DNA from: Nanobdellota archaeon
GTDB lineage: Archaea; Nanobdellota; Nanobdellia; SCGC-AAA011-G17; ARS1403
Reading direction: 5' to 3'
Length of the DNA stretch: 42,124 bases
Assembly: GCA_002687825.1 (NCBI GenBank)
Contig: NZBI01000022.1
Coordinates: forward strand, 1-42,124
Shown here piece by piece: positions 7,562 to 14,540 of the stretch. How positions within the stretch are numbered: the first letter of the stretch is position 1; the number at the start of each line of letters is the position of its first letter. The position numbers were made by a program, and so were the translations under genes. Below the pieces are notes generated by a model, which saw only the letters and a program-made list of their open reading frames with translations, ran no database searches and was not told the DNA's origin.

Positions 7562-8788
7562 TTATTCAATTTCTTTTATTACTTTATCAACTGAGATTAA
7601 TTTTTCTTCTCCGGATGTCATGTTTTTGAATTTAACTTTGTTTTTTGATAATTCATTTTCACCAACAATTAGAACGTAAGGGATGGATTGTTTGTCTGCG
7701 TAATCTAAATTTTTTGATATTCCCTTTTCTTGTAAATCTACACTAACATTAATACCTTCTTGTCTTAGTTGTTCTGCTATTGGGATACATTTTTCTAAAT
7801 TATCAATTGGGATTATGAATAAGTTTGTTGTGTTAGCTTGAGATGGTAATTTGTTTTTTTCTTTTAGAAACGTTTCCAAAACAATATCTCCAAAACCATA
7901 ACCGATTCCTGGAGTTCCGGCTAAGTCATCGTATCTACCTCCACCAGCAATAGCTCTAAAATCTCCTTCTTTGTCGAAAGCTTCGAAGACTGTACTAGTG
8001 TAATAATCAAAACCTCTCATAATTGATAAATCTAATTTGATATATTTTTCAACTTTATATTTTTTGAAAATTGAGAATAATTCTTTTAGTTCTTCTAAAC
8101 CTTCGCTTTTTATTTCTATCTTTGATAATGAATCTGTTTTTAGTAACTTAAGAACGGAGGTAATTTGTTTTTCATTTAACTCTAAATCTTTTAATCCTTG
8201 TTTTAGAGTTTTATCAGTTAGTTTGCATCTTTTATCTAACAATCTTGCCATTTCTTTTACGTTAGTAATTTTTAAATCTTTGAATAGATCATTGATTAAT
8301 CTTCTGTTGGAAATTCTAATGTAGAAATCTTTTTCAGTTAAGCCGCATGAATTTAAAATTTTAATTAGAGTGGTTATTACTTCTGCATCTACTTGCATGC
8401 TTTTGGAGCCTATATAATCTAAATTATATTGATAAAACTCTCTGGATCTTCCTTTTTGTAATCTTTCATATCTGTAACATTGAGAAATTGAGTACCATTT
8501 AAGAGGTTTTTTTAAATCTGGTTTTGATCTGACCATTCTTGCTACGGAAGGTGTTGTTTCTGGCCTTAAGGCTAAATCTCTATCTTTTTTATCTTTGAAT
8601 CTGTAAATTTGAGTTGGGATTTCATCTCCCGATTTATTGTATAGTTTTGTTAGTTCTAAAATGGGGAGATCTATTTCTTCGTAACCGTATAGTTCTGCTA
8701 TGTTTTTCCAAATTGAGAAAATGTAATTAGAAGTTCTTTTATCTTCTGGGTAAAAATCTCTGAATCCTTTAACTTTTTCTTCTGTCAT
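7562..8788 (-). CDS. hisS: Histidyl-tRNA synthetase
   Basis: 408 residues from the ATG at 8788 (MTEEKVKGFRDFYPED). An in-frame extension to 8830 is rejected because it runs into tRNA-His. Class II synthetase landmarks: motif 1 region in the first 50 residues, LALRPETTPSVAR (about 72-84), motif 2 QCYRYERLQKGRSREFYQYN (103-122), the histidine-binding HisRS signatures IMRGFDYYTSTVFEA and GGGRYDDLAG, motif 3 GIGYGFGDIVLE, and a C-terminal anticodon-binding domain (FIIPIDNLEKCIPIAEQLR...YVLIVGENEL). It charges tRNA-His, whose gene ends 9 nt upstream on the same strand. The S51 peptidase follows without a gap. Confidence 0.96.
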   Translation of the reverse strand: MTEEKVKGFRDFYPEDKRTSNYIFSIWKNIAELYGYEEIDLPILELTKLYNKSGDEIPTQIYRFKDKKDRDLALRPETTPSVARMVRSKPDLKKPLKWYSISQCYRYERLQKGRSREFYQYNLDYIGSKSMQVDAEVITTLIKILNSCGLTEKDFYIRISNRRLINDLFKDLKITNVKEMARLLDKRCKLTDKTLKQGLKDLELNEKQITSVLKLLKTDSLSKIEIKSEGLEELKELFSIFKKYKVEKYIKLDLSIMRGFDYYTSTVFEAFDKEGDFRAIAGGGRYDDLAGTPGIGYGFGDIVLETFLKEKNKLPSQANTTNLFIIPIDNLEKCIPIAEQLRQEGINVSVDLQEKGISKNLDYADKQSIPYVLIVGENELSKNKVKFKNMTSGEEKLISVDKVIKEIE

Positions 8789-8797
8789 TTTTTTAAG

Positions 8798-8873
8798 GGT
8801 GGAAGGGGAGATTTGAACTCCCGATCTCAAGCTCCACAGGCTTGCGTGTTAACCAAACTACACCACAACCACC
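8798..8873 (-). tRNA. tRNA-His (GTG), G-1 encoded
   Basis: Minus-strand cloverleaf: D stem GTGT/ACAC, anticodon arm CAAGC-CTGTGGA-GCTTG giving anticodon GTG, T arm GGGAG-TTCAAAT-CTCCC. The extra 5' G (G-1, base 8873) that marks tRNA-His is encoded and faces C73. Oddity: in the acceptor stem, GTGGTTG against CTTCCAC leaves two adjacent U:U mismatches (positions 5-68 and 6-67). CCA is not encoded. hisS starts 9 nt downstream. Confidence 0.92.
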
Positions 8874-8898
8874 ATAAACCTCCTGAACTTTTTAAGAG

Positions 8899-8911
8899 TA
8901 TTTAAAATTAT
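8899..8911 (-). promoter_or_regulatory. TATA box for the tRNA-His / hisS transcript
   Basis: ATAATTTTAAATA on the minus strand, centre about 32 nt before the tRNA 5' end. No other promoter-like element lies before hisS, so the tRNA and hisS are probably one transcript. Confidence 0.5.
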
Positions 8912-8940
8912 AGAATTCTGACTAACAATGAATACAACCA

Positions 8941-8954
8941 GCGTTAGTAAACGC
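8941..8954. other. Short perfect hairpin in the spacer upstream of tRNA-His
   Basis: GCGTT-AGTA-AACGC is a perfect 5-bp stem with a 4-nt loop, G+C-rich inside an A+T-rich gap, nested inside a looser AACAAT...ATTGTT pair (8924-8929, 8965-8970). The gap between tRNA-His and the next gene (8874-9193) holds otherwise only promoter-like sequence: TATA-like stretches near 9003-9010 and 9034-9043 and the palindromes listed separately. No small gene is seen in it. Confidence 0.35.
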
Positions 8955-9033
8955 ATTATCCTTAATTGTTAAAATCATACTTTAATATAAGTTATAGTTG
9001 TTTATAAAGGTTATGTTGTTTGTTAATCGGAAG

Positions 9034-9043
9034 GTTTATATAG
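9034..9043 (+). promoter_or_regulatory. Candidate TATA box upstream of the small membrane protein gene
   Basis: GTTTATATAG would give a leader of about 125 nt before the ATG at 9194. An alternative TATA-like TCTATAAGT at 9134-9142 would give a leader of about 30 nt. The sequence alone does not decide. Confidence 0.35.
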
Positions 9044-9111
9044 GGTAGAATTAACATATTATATGTAATTCTGAGTGTTTGTATAGGAATAATTTATACC
9101 TGATTTAATTT

Positions 9112-9127
9112 TTAGAATGTATTCTAA
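9112..9127. promoter_or_regulatory. 16-bp palindrome in the leader of the small membrane protein gene
   Basis: TTAGAAT-GT-ATTCTAA has perfect 7-bp arms. A second palindrome, CTATA-AG-TATAG, follows at 9135-9146. Both lie between the far TATA box and the AGGAGG, where operators or leader hairpins would act. Confidence 0.4.
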
Positions 9128-9193
9128 GATTTTTCTATAAGTATAGACAAGTTATGCAACGACGGAGTTATAGAAATTTATAGGAGGATTAAA

Positions 9194-9520
9194 ATGAGAG
9201 ATAATGAAAAGAAAGAAAGGATTTGGCCTTTAACATTAGGTTGTGCTGTTTTATATGCGGCTAATATTGCACTTGCAAGCTATTTTTTAGGAGAAGGTAT
9301 AAAGGCTGAAGAAGACCAGTATACCAAGATTGGCTTTGAAAATGTTGGTCAACCCATGATTAAGGTAACATATAAAGATATTGATCATGATGGTATTCCA
9401 GATACTAAAAGTGTAGAAACAACATTTCTAGGGCCATATACAAGTAGCAATACTGTAGAGGCTAAATGTTGTACTGATGAAGAGATTAAATGGTTTCAAG
9501 AAAAGAATTCTAAACATTGA
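9194..9520 (+). CDS. Small single-pass membrane protein with Ca-binding-like loop (unknown)
   Basis: 108 residues. A hydrophobic segment at about 12-33 (WPLTLGCAVLYAANIALASYF) is a signal anchor or uncleaved signal. The outside part contains DIDHDGIPDTKS, a D-x-D-x-D-G loop like those of thrombospondin type 3 or dockerin calcium sites, and a CC pair near the end. No family recognised. The start is fixed by AGGAGG (9182-9187) 6 nt before the ATG, unusual for this window. Its own upstream region has palindromes, suggesting regulated expression. Confidence 0.65.
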   Translation: MRDNEKKERIWPLTLGCAVLYAANIALASYFLGEGIKAEEDQYTKIGFENVGQPMIKVTYKDIDHDGIPDTKSVETTFLGPYTSSNTVEAKCCTDEEIKWFQEKNSKH

Positions 9521-9524
9521 AAAG

Positions 9525-9534
9525 GTTTTTAAAG
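9525..9534 (+). promoter_or_regulatory. TATA box, leaderless promoter of the 9556 gene
   Basis: GTTTTTAAAG, centre about 26 nt before the ATG at 9556. Confidence 0.5.
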
Positions 9535-9555
9535 AATTATTTCCGGTTTTAAGAT

Positions 9556-9861
9556 ATGCATACATCTACTGAAGCTACTATGAGGAATCGGATTTCTGGA
9601 ACAGATGCATATCTTTGTGGATTTGAAAAAGTTGCTCGATACAAATACGGAGAAGAAGTTAAGTTTAGCTTAATCTATCGTGTTCGTGGAGATAATTGGG
9701 TTGCTACATATGGGGTTGATATAAACCCTGTAGATACTTTATTGCTTGGAAGAGACATTGAACATTTTATAGATCATGAAGGATTTATTGATTATTTGAT
9801 TAGAAAAGTGGAAATAGATTTTAGAGAAAAAATGCATCAAAATGAAAATGCTTCGAATTAA
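9556..9861 (+). CDS. Unknown 101-residue cytosolic protein
   Basis: No signal peptide or membrane segment. The middle looks like a small beta sheet (EEVKFSLIYRVRGDNWVATYGVDI), followed by helices (DTLLLGRDIEHFIDHEGFIDYLIRKVEIDFREKM). No family recognised. A TATA box at leaderless distance supports expression from this ATG. It sits alone between two unrelated units and 40 nt before the tRNA pair. Confidence 0.55.
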   Translation: MHTSTEATMRNRISGTDAYLCGFEKVARYKYGEEVKFSLIYRVRGDNWVATYGVDINPVDTLLLGRDIEHFIDHEGFIDYLIRKVEIDFREKMHQNENASN

Positions 9862-9868
9862 CCGATAT

Positions 9869-9877
9869 CTTTAAATT
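9869..9877 (+). promoter_or_regulatory. TATA box of the tRNA-Glu / tRNA-Ser pair
   Basis: CTTTAAATT, centre about 29 nt before the 5' end of tRNA-Glu. Confidence 0.45.
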
Positions 9878-9901
9878 CTTGATTTTTGTTAATTTCTTTA
9901 T

Positions 9902-9976
9902 GCTCCTGTAGTGTAGCCCGGTCAATCACCATGGGTTCTCAGCCCGTTAACCTGAGTTCAAATCTCAGCAGGAGCG
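9902..9976 (+). tRNA. tRNA-Glu (CTC)
   Basis: Acceptor GCTCCTG/CAGGAGC pairs perfectly, D stem GTGT facing TCAC, anticodon arm ATGGG-TTCTCAG-CCCGT with anticodon CTC, T arm CTGAG-TTCAAAT-CTCAG, discriminator G. No intron. Seven nucleotides separate it from tRNA-Ser, so the two are co-transcribed. Confidence 0.94.
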
Positions 9977-9983
9977 ATTCTTT

Positions 9984-10102
9984 GCCAACGTTGGGCAATC
10001 TGGTGGTCCGGAAGTCTCGAATAAACTTTTGAGAAAAGTTTAATCAAAAGGAAAAGAAAACTTCTGTCGTAAGACGTGTAGGTTCAAATCCTGCCGTTGG
10101 CG
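9984..10102 (+). tRNA. tRNA-Ser (CGA) with an intron in the anticodon loop
   Basis: Acceptor GCCAACG/CGTTGGC is perfect; D stem GGGC/GTCC; long type II variable arm (stem GTC/GAC); T arm GTAGG-TTCAAAT-CCTGC; discriminator G. The anticodon stem halves GAAGT and ACTTC are split by an insert. With the canonical site after position 37 the intron is about 10022-10058 (37 nt), leaving loop CTCGAA+A and anticodon CGA. The intron carries its own 8-bp hairpin (AAACTTTT-GAG-AAAAGTTT, 10023-10041). The gene's last base touches the stop of the convergent propeller lipoprotein gene. Confidence 0.93.
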
Positions 10103-12508
10103 TTAAAAAGGGGACCAATGAGGATTATAATCTTTACTTGAATTTTTTGTTAATGCTTTATGGTTATTTCCGTCACTATCGATAATAACTATCTCCGAAT
10201 CTCCAAGGAGAGAGGTGTAGATTATCTGATTTCCATCAGGAGACCAAATAGGGGAGCCTTTTGGTGCACCATCTCTTGTTATTCCAATTCGGTTAGTTCC
10301 ATCTGAATTCATAGTGTATATATCATTATATGATACAAAGGCTATTTTATTCCCATCAGGAGACCAGGATGGTAAAACTTCCGATAGAAAATTGTTTGTC
10401 AAATTTACCTGATTATTTCCATTAGCATCCATTACATAAATTTCTTCATTTTGACCTGGTTGTTCTGTATAAACTATTTTATTCCCATCAGGAGACCAAG
10501 ATGGATATGTGGCCCAGGATTCATGATATGTCAACCTTGTTTGGTCACTCCCATCATTGTTCATTATATAAATCTCTTTATGACGGCTCCTATTTGATTC
10601 AAAAACTATTTTACTTCCATCAGGAGACCAAGACGGGTTCGAGTCATCTCCAGGACTATTTGTCAACCTTGTTTGGTCACTCCCATCCTTGTTCATTACA
10701 TAGATTTCAGATTCGGAACCTCCATCTCTATCTGAAGTAAATGCTATCTTGTTTCCATCAGAAGACCATGTAAAATCTGCTCCAAATAAATTTCCATTTG
10801 TCAATCTTGTTTGGTCACTCCCATCCTTGTCCATTACATAAATATCTGGGACGTTATTTCTAACTGATATAAATGCTATCTCCCTTCCATTGGGCGACCA
10901 AGTAGCATAGTTATCCATACCATCATTAAAAGTCAATCTTTTTACATTGTCTCCATTAGCACTCATTACATATATTTCATTATTTCCATCTCTATCTGAA
11001 GTAAATGCTATCTCCCTTTCTAGATCTACTTCTTCTTCTATTGCGAATGTTGTTTGATCTGATGATGTGTTTCCTACTTCATCAGTTACTAAAACTTCTA
11101 GACTATAACTGCCTTCTGCGAGATTTGAGAAATCAATAGAATTTTCTGTTGTTGTACCTCTGCTTTCAACTTCTCCTTCTTTTTCGAGTGTATATGAAAA
11201 TATTAAATCTGATTCTTCTGTTGGCCCTAATTTAATTGTTACATCTTCTTTAGCAGGTAACCCAAATGGAAGTTCGTAAAATTCTTTATCTGATGCAGTT
11301 ATATTTACTGATACGTTGCTTCCATTAATTTCCACACCTATTTCTTCTATTGTTGGAATGTTGCTAGGAACTATTTCTATATCCATAAATCTTTCTGGAG
11401 CAAAAGTAATTAGAGAACTTCTTTCATAAACATCCCATCTTTGTGATTTTACTTCTCTATCATCTAGAGGGTTTATCGTTTCTGCTAAAGTCCCTATGGA
11501 TATTGGAAATTGCACCCCTTGAGAACTTATACTTGGATCTACTCCTAGTTCAGCTACTTTAATCATAGTTATAATTGCTTGGTTGATATTGTCTTTTTCT
11601 ATTCTTGTTGAGTCATCTATTGTCTCTTTGTATGTCCATTTTGTGGATGGATTTGCTGGAAACCCAGGATGGCTTTCCCATAAATAGAATGCTTCTGCAC
11701 CTTCTTCGTCATTAATTATTTGAGTTAATACATTCCCATTTCTTACTGATGCTGTGGGTATTATATCAGAAGAATTATGAGGGCGGATCCATCTTGTTGG
11801 CAATAATTGTGGTGGTTCTCTTGTATCTATAGCAGTGAATACTTTTGAATTTGAATGATCTTCATAGAAAACTTGCATATCTTGAACTGGCTCTTGTGTT
11901 TCTTCATCTATTACTTTTATTGCCGCTACACCGTCTGCACTTGAAGTATCTATGAAAGCGACCTCTCCTTGAGAATTTGTTGAAGCTTCATATATAGTTG
12001 TTGTTTCATTCGTTTCTGAGTTTGTTATAACTTCTATTGGCTCTGTTGTTATTTCTTCTTCACAGCTTTCAACTTGAACATTATAACCAAATCTATCAAC
12101 GAATAAAAAGAAATCATCGAAATTTACGTTATCATTTTCATTTAAATCACTATTACTTTTTCCAATATAACCAAAATTATCCATGAACAAAAAGAAATCA
12201 TCAAAGTTTATGACATTGTCATTATTTAGATCTCCTGTCTTTTCTCCACATTCAAAATTTAGGGTTCCTGGAGAAGCTAATTTACTTCTTTTGTTAAGAC
12301 TATTAAGGGCATTATGTATTTTATTTTCAAATTCAGGATTATTAGTATAATTATTTAATTTTTTTCTGGCATCTTCTATAGCATATTCTATTTTTGTTGG
12401 ATTTCCAATTGGTTCTGTAGGTCTCTTTTTATCTCCGCAACCCAAAATAGAAGTTCCTACAATTAAAGTTCCTGTTAGAAAATTTCTTAACTTTCTTTCT
12501 AAAGACAT
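10103..12508 (-). CDS. Lipoprotein with dockerin-like repeats and C-terminal TolB-like beta-propeller
   Basis: 801 residues. Leader with lipobox LGC (Cys 24), then a short helical region. Two dockerin-type calcium repeats at 93-142 (DLNNDNVINFDDFFLFMDNFGY and a near copy). A middle part (150-490) of beta-rich domains, ending in an Ig-like segment (GSYSLEVLVTDEVGNTS). At 498-801 seven PD40/TolB-like blades, each ending in a WSPDGN.I-type motif and containing EIYVM..DG..Q.RLT, enough for one closed propeller. It is expected to be lipid-anchored outside the cell and to bind a partner protein or glycan. The dockerin-like repeats closely resemble those in the 244-3735 and 37071 proteins. It shares a divergent 54-bp promoter region with the radical SAM gene. 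Confidence 0.85.
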   Translation of the reverse strand: MSLERKLRNFLTGTLIVGTSILGCGDKKRPTEPIGNPTKIEYAIEDARKKLNNYTNNPEFENKIHNALNSLNKRSKLASPGTLNFECGEKTGDLNNDNVINFDDFFLFMDNFGYIGKSNSDLNENDNVNFDDFFLFVDRFGYNVQVESCEEEITTEPIEVITNSETNETTTIYEASTNSQGEVAFIDTSSADGVAAIKVIDEETQEPVQDMQVFYEDHSNSKVFTAIDTREPPQLLPTRWIRPHNSSDIIPTASVRNGNVLTQIINDEEGAEAFYLWESHPGFPANPSTKWTYKETIDDSTRIEKDNINQAIITMIKVAELGVDPSISSQGVQFPISIGTLAETINPLDDREVKSQRWDVYERSSLITFAPERFMDIEIVPSNIPTIEEIGVEINGSNVSVNITASDKEFYELPFGLPAKEDVTIKLGPTEESDLIFSYTLEKEGEVESRGTTTENSIDFSNLAEGSYSLEVLVTDEVGNTSSDQTTFAIEEEVDLEREIAFTSDRDGNNEIYVMSANGDNVKRLTFNDGMDNYATWSPNGREIAFISVRNNVPDIYVMDKDGSDQTRLTNGNLFGADFTWSSDGNKIAFTSDRDGGSESEIYVMNKDGSDQTRLTNSPGDDSNPSWSPDGSKIVFESNRSRHKEIYIMNNDGSDQTRLTYHESWATYPSWSPDGNKIVYTEQPGQNEEIYVMDANGNNQVNLTNNFLSEVLPSWSPDGNKIAFVSYNDIYTMNSDGTNRIGITRDGAPKGSPIWSPDGNQIIYTSLLGDSEIVIIDSDGNNHKALTKNSSKDYNPHWSPF

Positions 12509-12526
12509 GATTTTGGTAAGTAGAAT

Positions 12527-12540
12527 AGCTTTAAAAAGCT
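12527..12540. promoter_or_regulatory. Symmetric TATA box shared by two divergent leaderless genes
   Basis: AGCTTT-AA-AAAGCT reads as a TATA box on both strands. Its centre is about 25 nt from the ATG at 12508 (minus) and 29 nt from the ATG at 12563 (plus). The whole spacer is 54 bp and holds no second TATA-like element. Confidence 0.55.
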
Positions 12541-12562
12541 TATTTTTACTCTAAAATAGATA

Positions 12563-14101
12563 ATGTACACTATATTAGATTGTTATACGGATGAAGCAGC
12601 TGGATTAGGGGTTCCACCTTATTTAGGGACTTATCCTAGGTATGTTTATGGTTATTTGAATAAGAAAAATACTAAATATATTACAATAGATGATTTGAGG
12701 TTGTTTAAGAAATATGAAGGTAAAGAGAAAGAAATTACATTAAAAGATAAAAGTCAAATTTCTACATATAATTTGACTAAGAATGATATTAAAAAAGTTT
12801 TGGAGAAAACTAAGACTTTAATTGTTATTGTTGGAGTTCATGTTCCTGGAAAATATTTAAGTGCGTTACCTGGGACTTTGAAAGAAGTTAGTGAGCTAAT
12901 TAAAGATATTAAATGTTTTAAGATTTTGACTGGTCCTGCTGTTTATGGTAATCAATTATTAGGGGGGAAGTTTTCAGAATCTGTACCTCTTTTAAAAAAA
13001 GACGTTCACGAGAAAAATCAAGGAGTATTTGATGAAGTTAGTGTAAATCAAGGAGTATTTGATGAAGTTAGTGTAAATCAAGGAGTATTTGATGAAGTTA
13101 GTGTTAATTTTTTTAGATTTGGTTATGATGAAGTTTCTAAAATTTCAATTAAAGGAGCTGAGATATTAAAGCAAATAAAAGATCCTAGAGTTATTGAAAT
13201 TGAAACTGGGAGAGGTTGCGACATTGGCAAATGCAGTTTTTGTACTGAACCAATTAAAAATAGAGTTGAGTATAGAGATAAAAAAGATGTTTTAAATGAA
13301 ATTAAAGAATTTTATAAATTAGGGGCGGAGTATTTTAGATTAGGGAAGAATACTTGTTTTTATTCTTATCCTGAAGCTGTTTCTCTTTTGAAAGATTTGA
13401 AAAAATTAAAGTTAAAAGTGTTACATATAGACAATGTTAATCCTGTTAAAGTTATGATGGATAAAAATGATGAGATAACTAAAACTATAGTTGATGTTTG
13501 TACTTCTGGAAATATTGCAGCTTTTGGTGTTGAAAGTTTTGATTCTAAGGTTGTTAAAGAAAATAATTTAAATTGTAGTCCTGAAGTTGCGTTAAAAGCT
13601 ATTAAGAAAATTAATGAAATAGGTGGAGAAAAAGGAGAAAATGGATTACCTAAGTTTTTACCTGGGATAAATATTATATTTGGGTTAATTGGAGAAAGTA
13701 AAAAAACTCATAAAGAAAATATGAAGTATTTGAAAAAAATATTAGATAGTAATTTGTTGTTAAGAAGAATTAATATTAGACAAGCTGCAGTTTTACCAGG
13801 GACGCAGTTAATGAAAGAAGCTGGAAATAAGTTTTTGAGGAAAAATAAAAAATATTATTGGAAATGGAGAAATGAAATTAGAAGTAAAATAGATAATGAA
13901 ATGTTAAAGAAAGTTGTTCCTAAAAATACTATTTTAAAAGAATGTTATGCTGAAATTTATGATGGCAATAAAACATTTTTGAGACAATTTGGAACTTATC
14001 CATTAGTTATTGGTGTTGAAGGTAGACTAGAATTGAAGAAGTTTTATAATGTTAAAGTTTTAGAACATATGCAAAGAGGGCTTGGTGGAGAAGTAATATG
14101 A
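12563..14101 (+). CDS. Radical SAM protein, resembles the COG1031 Fe-S oxidoreductase group
   Basis: 512 residues. The opening (ILDCYTDEAAGLGVPPYLGTYPRYV) and GPAVYG near 124-129 match my memory of the archaeal COG1031 radical SAM group. The cluster motif is GCDIGKCSFCTEP (Cys 219, 224, 227): spacing C-x4-C-x2-C, one residue longer than the canonical C-x3-C-x2-C. Downstream are FGVESFDSKV and INIRQAAVLPGTQL, usual for SAM barrel strands. Substrate unknown. Two oddities: three perfect in-frame 10-residue repeats NQGVFDEVSV at 152-181, just before the barrel; and a C-terminal tag LEHMQRGLGGEVI whose coding DNA recurs at the next two gene junctions. It overlaps the next gene by ATGA. Confidence 0.8.
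   Translation: MYTILDCYTDEAAGLGVPPYLGTYPRYVYGYLNKKNTKYITIDDLRLFKKYEGKEKEITLKDKSQISTYNLTKNDIKKVLEKTKTLIVIVGVHVPGKYLSALPGTLKEVSELIKDIKCFKILTGPAVYGNQLLGGKFSESVPLLKKDVHEKNQGVFDEVSVNQGVFDEVSVNQGVFDEVSVNFFRFGYDEVSKISIKGAEILKQIKDPRVIEIETGRGCDIGKCSFCTEPIKNRVEYRDKKDVLNEIKEFYKLGAEYFRLGKNTCFYSYPEAVSLLKDLKKLKLKVLHIDNVNPVKVMMDKNDEITKTIVDVCTSGNIAAFGVESFDSKVVKENNLNCSPEVALKAIKKINEIGGEKGENGLPKFLPGINIIFGLIGESKKTHKENMKYLKKILDSNLLLRRINIRQAAVLPGTQLMKEAGNKFLRKNKKYYWKWRNEIRSKIDNEMLKKVVPKNTILKECYAEIYDGNKTFLRQFGTYPLVIGVEGRLELKKFYNVKVLEHMQRGLGGEVI
13016..13105 (+). repeat. Three tandem copies of a 30-bp in-frame repeat
   Basis: Copies at 13016-13045, 13046-13075 and 13076-13105; the only difference is the last base of copy 3. 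Each encodes NQGVFDEVSV. Near identity in a coding region suggests a recent expansion or an ongoing variable site. Confidence 0.95.
14048..14091 (+). repeat. Junction repeat, copy 1 (end of the radical SAM gene)
   Basis: 44 bp encoding the tail VKVLEHMQRGLGGE; 39 of 44 bases equal copy 2 by hand alignment. It ends in GGTGGAGA just ahead of the next gene's ATG. Confidence 0.9.
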
Positions 14102-14484
14102 GTGACCATGATAAAGAAGAAGGAGATAATTTAGTAGTTGTAAGAGCTATTCAAGATCTTGGGCTTAGAAAATTGGATCAAAATTTTTTTGATGAGCTTG
14201 AAAGACTATACGAGAAACCAAGTATCGATGAGGTTATCACGGAAGAAGTCCCTCTGATTAGAACAAGATCTCCTTATTTTTTTGAGAGACATCTAATAGA
14301 TTTAGGAAACATAGATGAACGTCTAAAGGACCTTTACCCAGATGATTATGACAATGTTTCTTATTGTTTTAAGGTTCGATTAAGACAAGCAAGATATCTT
14401 TTATTAGAAGAACCTGATAAAACAGAAGCACTAAATGAAACTGTTCGTGGTTTAAAGAAAATTCTTGATGGGGGAAACGTATGA
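14098..14484 (+). CDS. Unknown 128-residue protein, first insert of the junction-repeat array
   Basis: Acidic, helical, no signal peptide or membrane segment. Recognisable blocks: LVVVRAIQDLGLRKLDQNFFDELERLYEK, then IDLGNIDERLKDLYPDDYDNVSY and a helix FKVRLRQARYLLLEEP. No family recognised. The ATG overlaps the stop of the radical SAM gene (ATGA), and its own stop overlaps the ATG of a 19-codon reading frame that carries junction repeat copy 2. Its 3' end itself lacks the EHMQRGLGGE tail. Codon use looks slightly less A+T-biased than that of the radical SAM gene. Confidence 0.6.
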   Translation: MSDHDKEEGDNLVVVRAIQDLGLRKLDQNFFDELERLYEKPSIDEVITEEVPLIRTRSPYFFERHLIDLGNIDERLKDLYPDDYDNVSYCFKVRLRQARYLLLEEPDKTEALNETVRGLKKILDGGNV

Positions 14485-14540
14485 GAAATATTAAAGTTTT
14501 GGAACATATGCAAAGAGGTTTAGGTGGAGAGATATGTTAG
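14481..14540 (+). CDS. 19-residue reading frame carrying junction repeat copy 2
   Basis: ATG 14481 to TAG 14540 encodes MRNIKVLEHMQRGLGGEIC. It begins inside the ATGA stop of the upstream gene and ends over the start of the next. It is almost exactly the C-terminal tail of the radical SAM protein. It may be a leftover of a duplicated gene end, or a coupling peptide that carries ribosomes to the next start. Expression is unproven. Confidence 0.4.
   Translation: MRNIKVLEHMQRGLGGEIC
14487..14530 (+). repeat. Junction repeat, copy 2
   Basis: 44 bp matching copy 1 at 39 positions. It lies between the two unknown genes and is followed by the ATG at 14534. Confidence 0.9.

Noticed and set aside
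8789-8830. Upstream extension of hisS
   Set aside because: It overlaps the tRNA-His gene, and HisRS proteins begin close to MTEEKVKGFRDF.
12986-13018. A further copy of the dispersed repeat within the radical SAM gene
   Set aside because: ACGTTCACGA and flanking A runs resemble E1, but the match is short and lies in coding, A-rich sequence; kept only as a remark.
13016-13105. CRISPR array
   Set aside because: The three 30-bp units are contiguous without spacers and in frame; no cas genes in the window.
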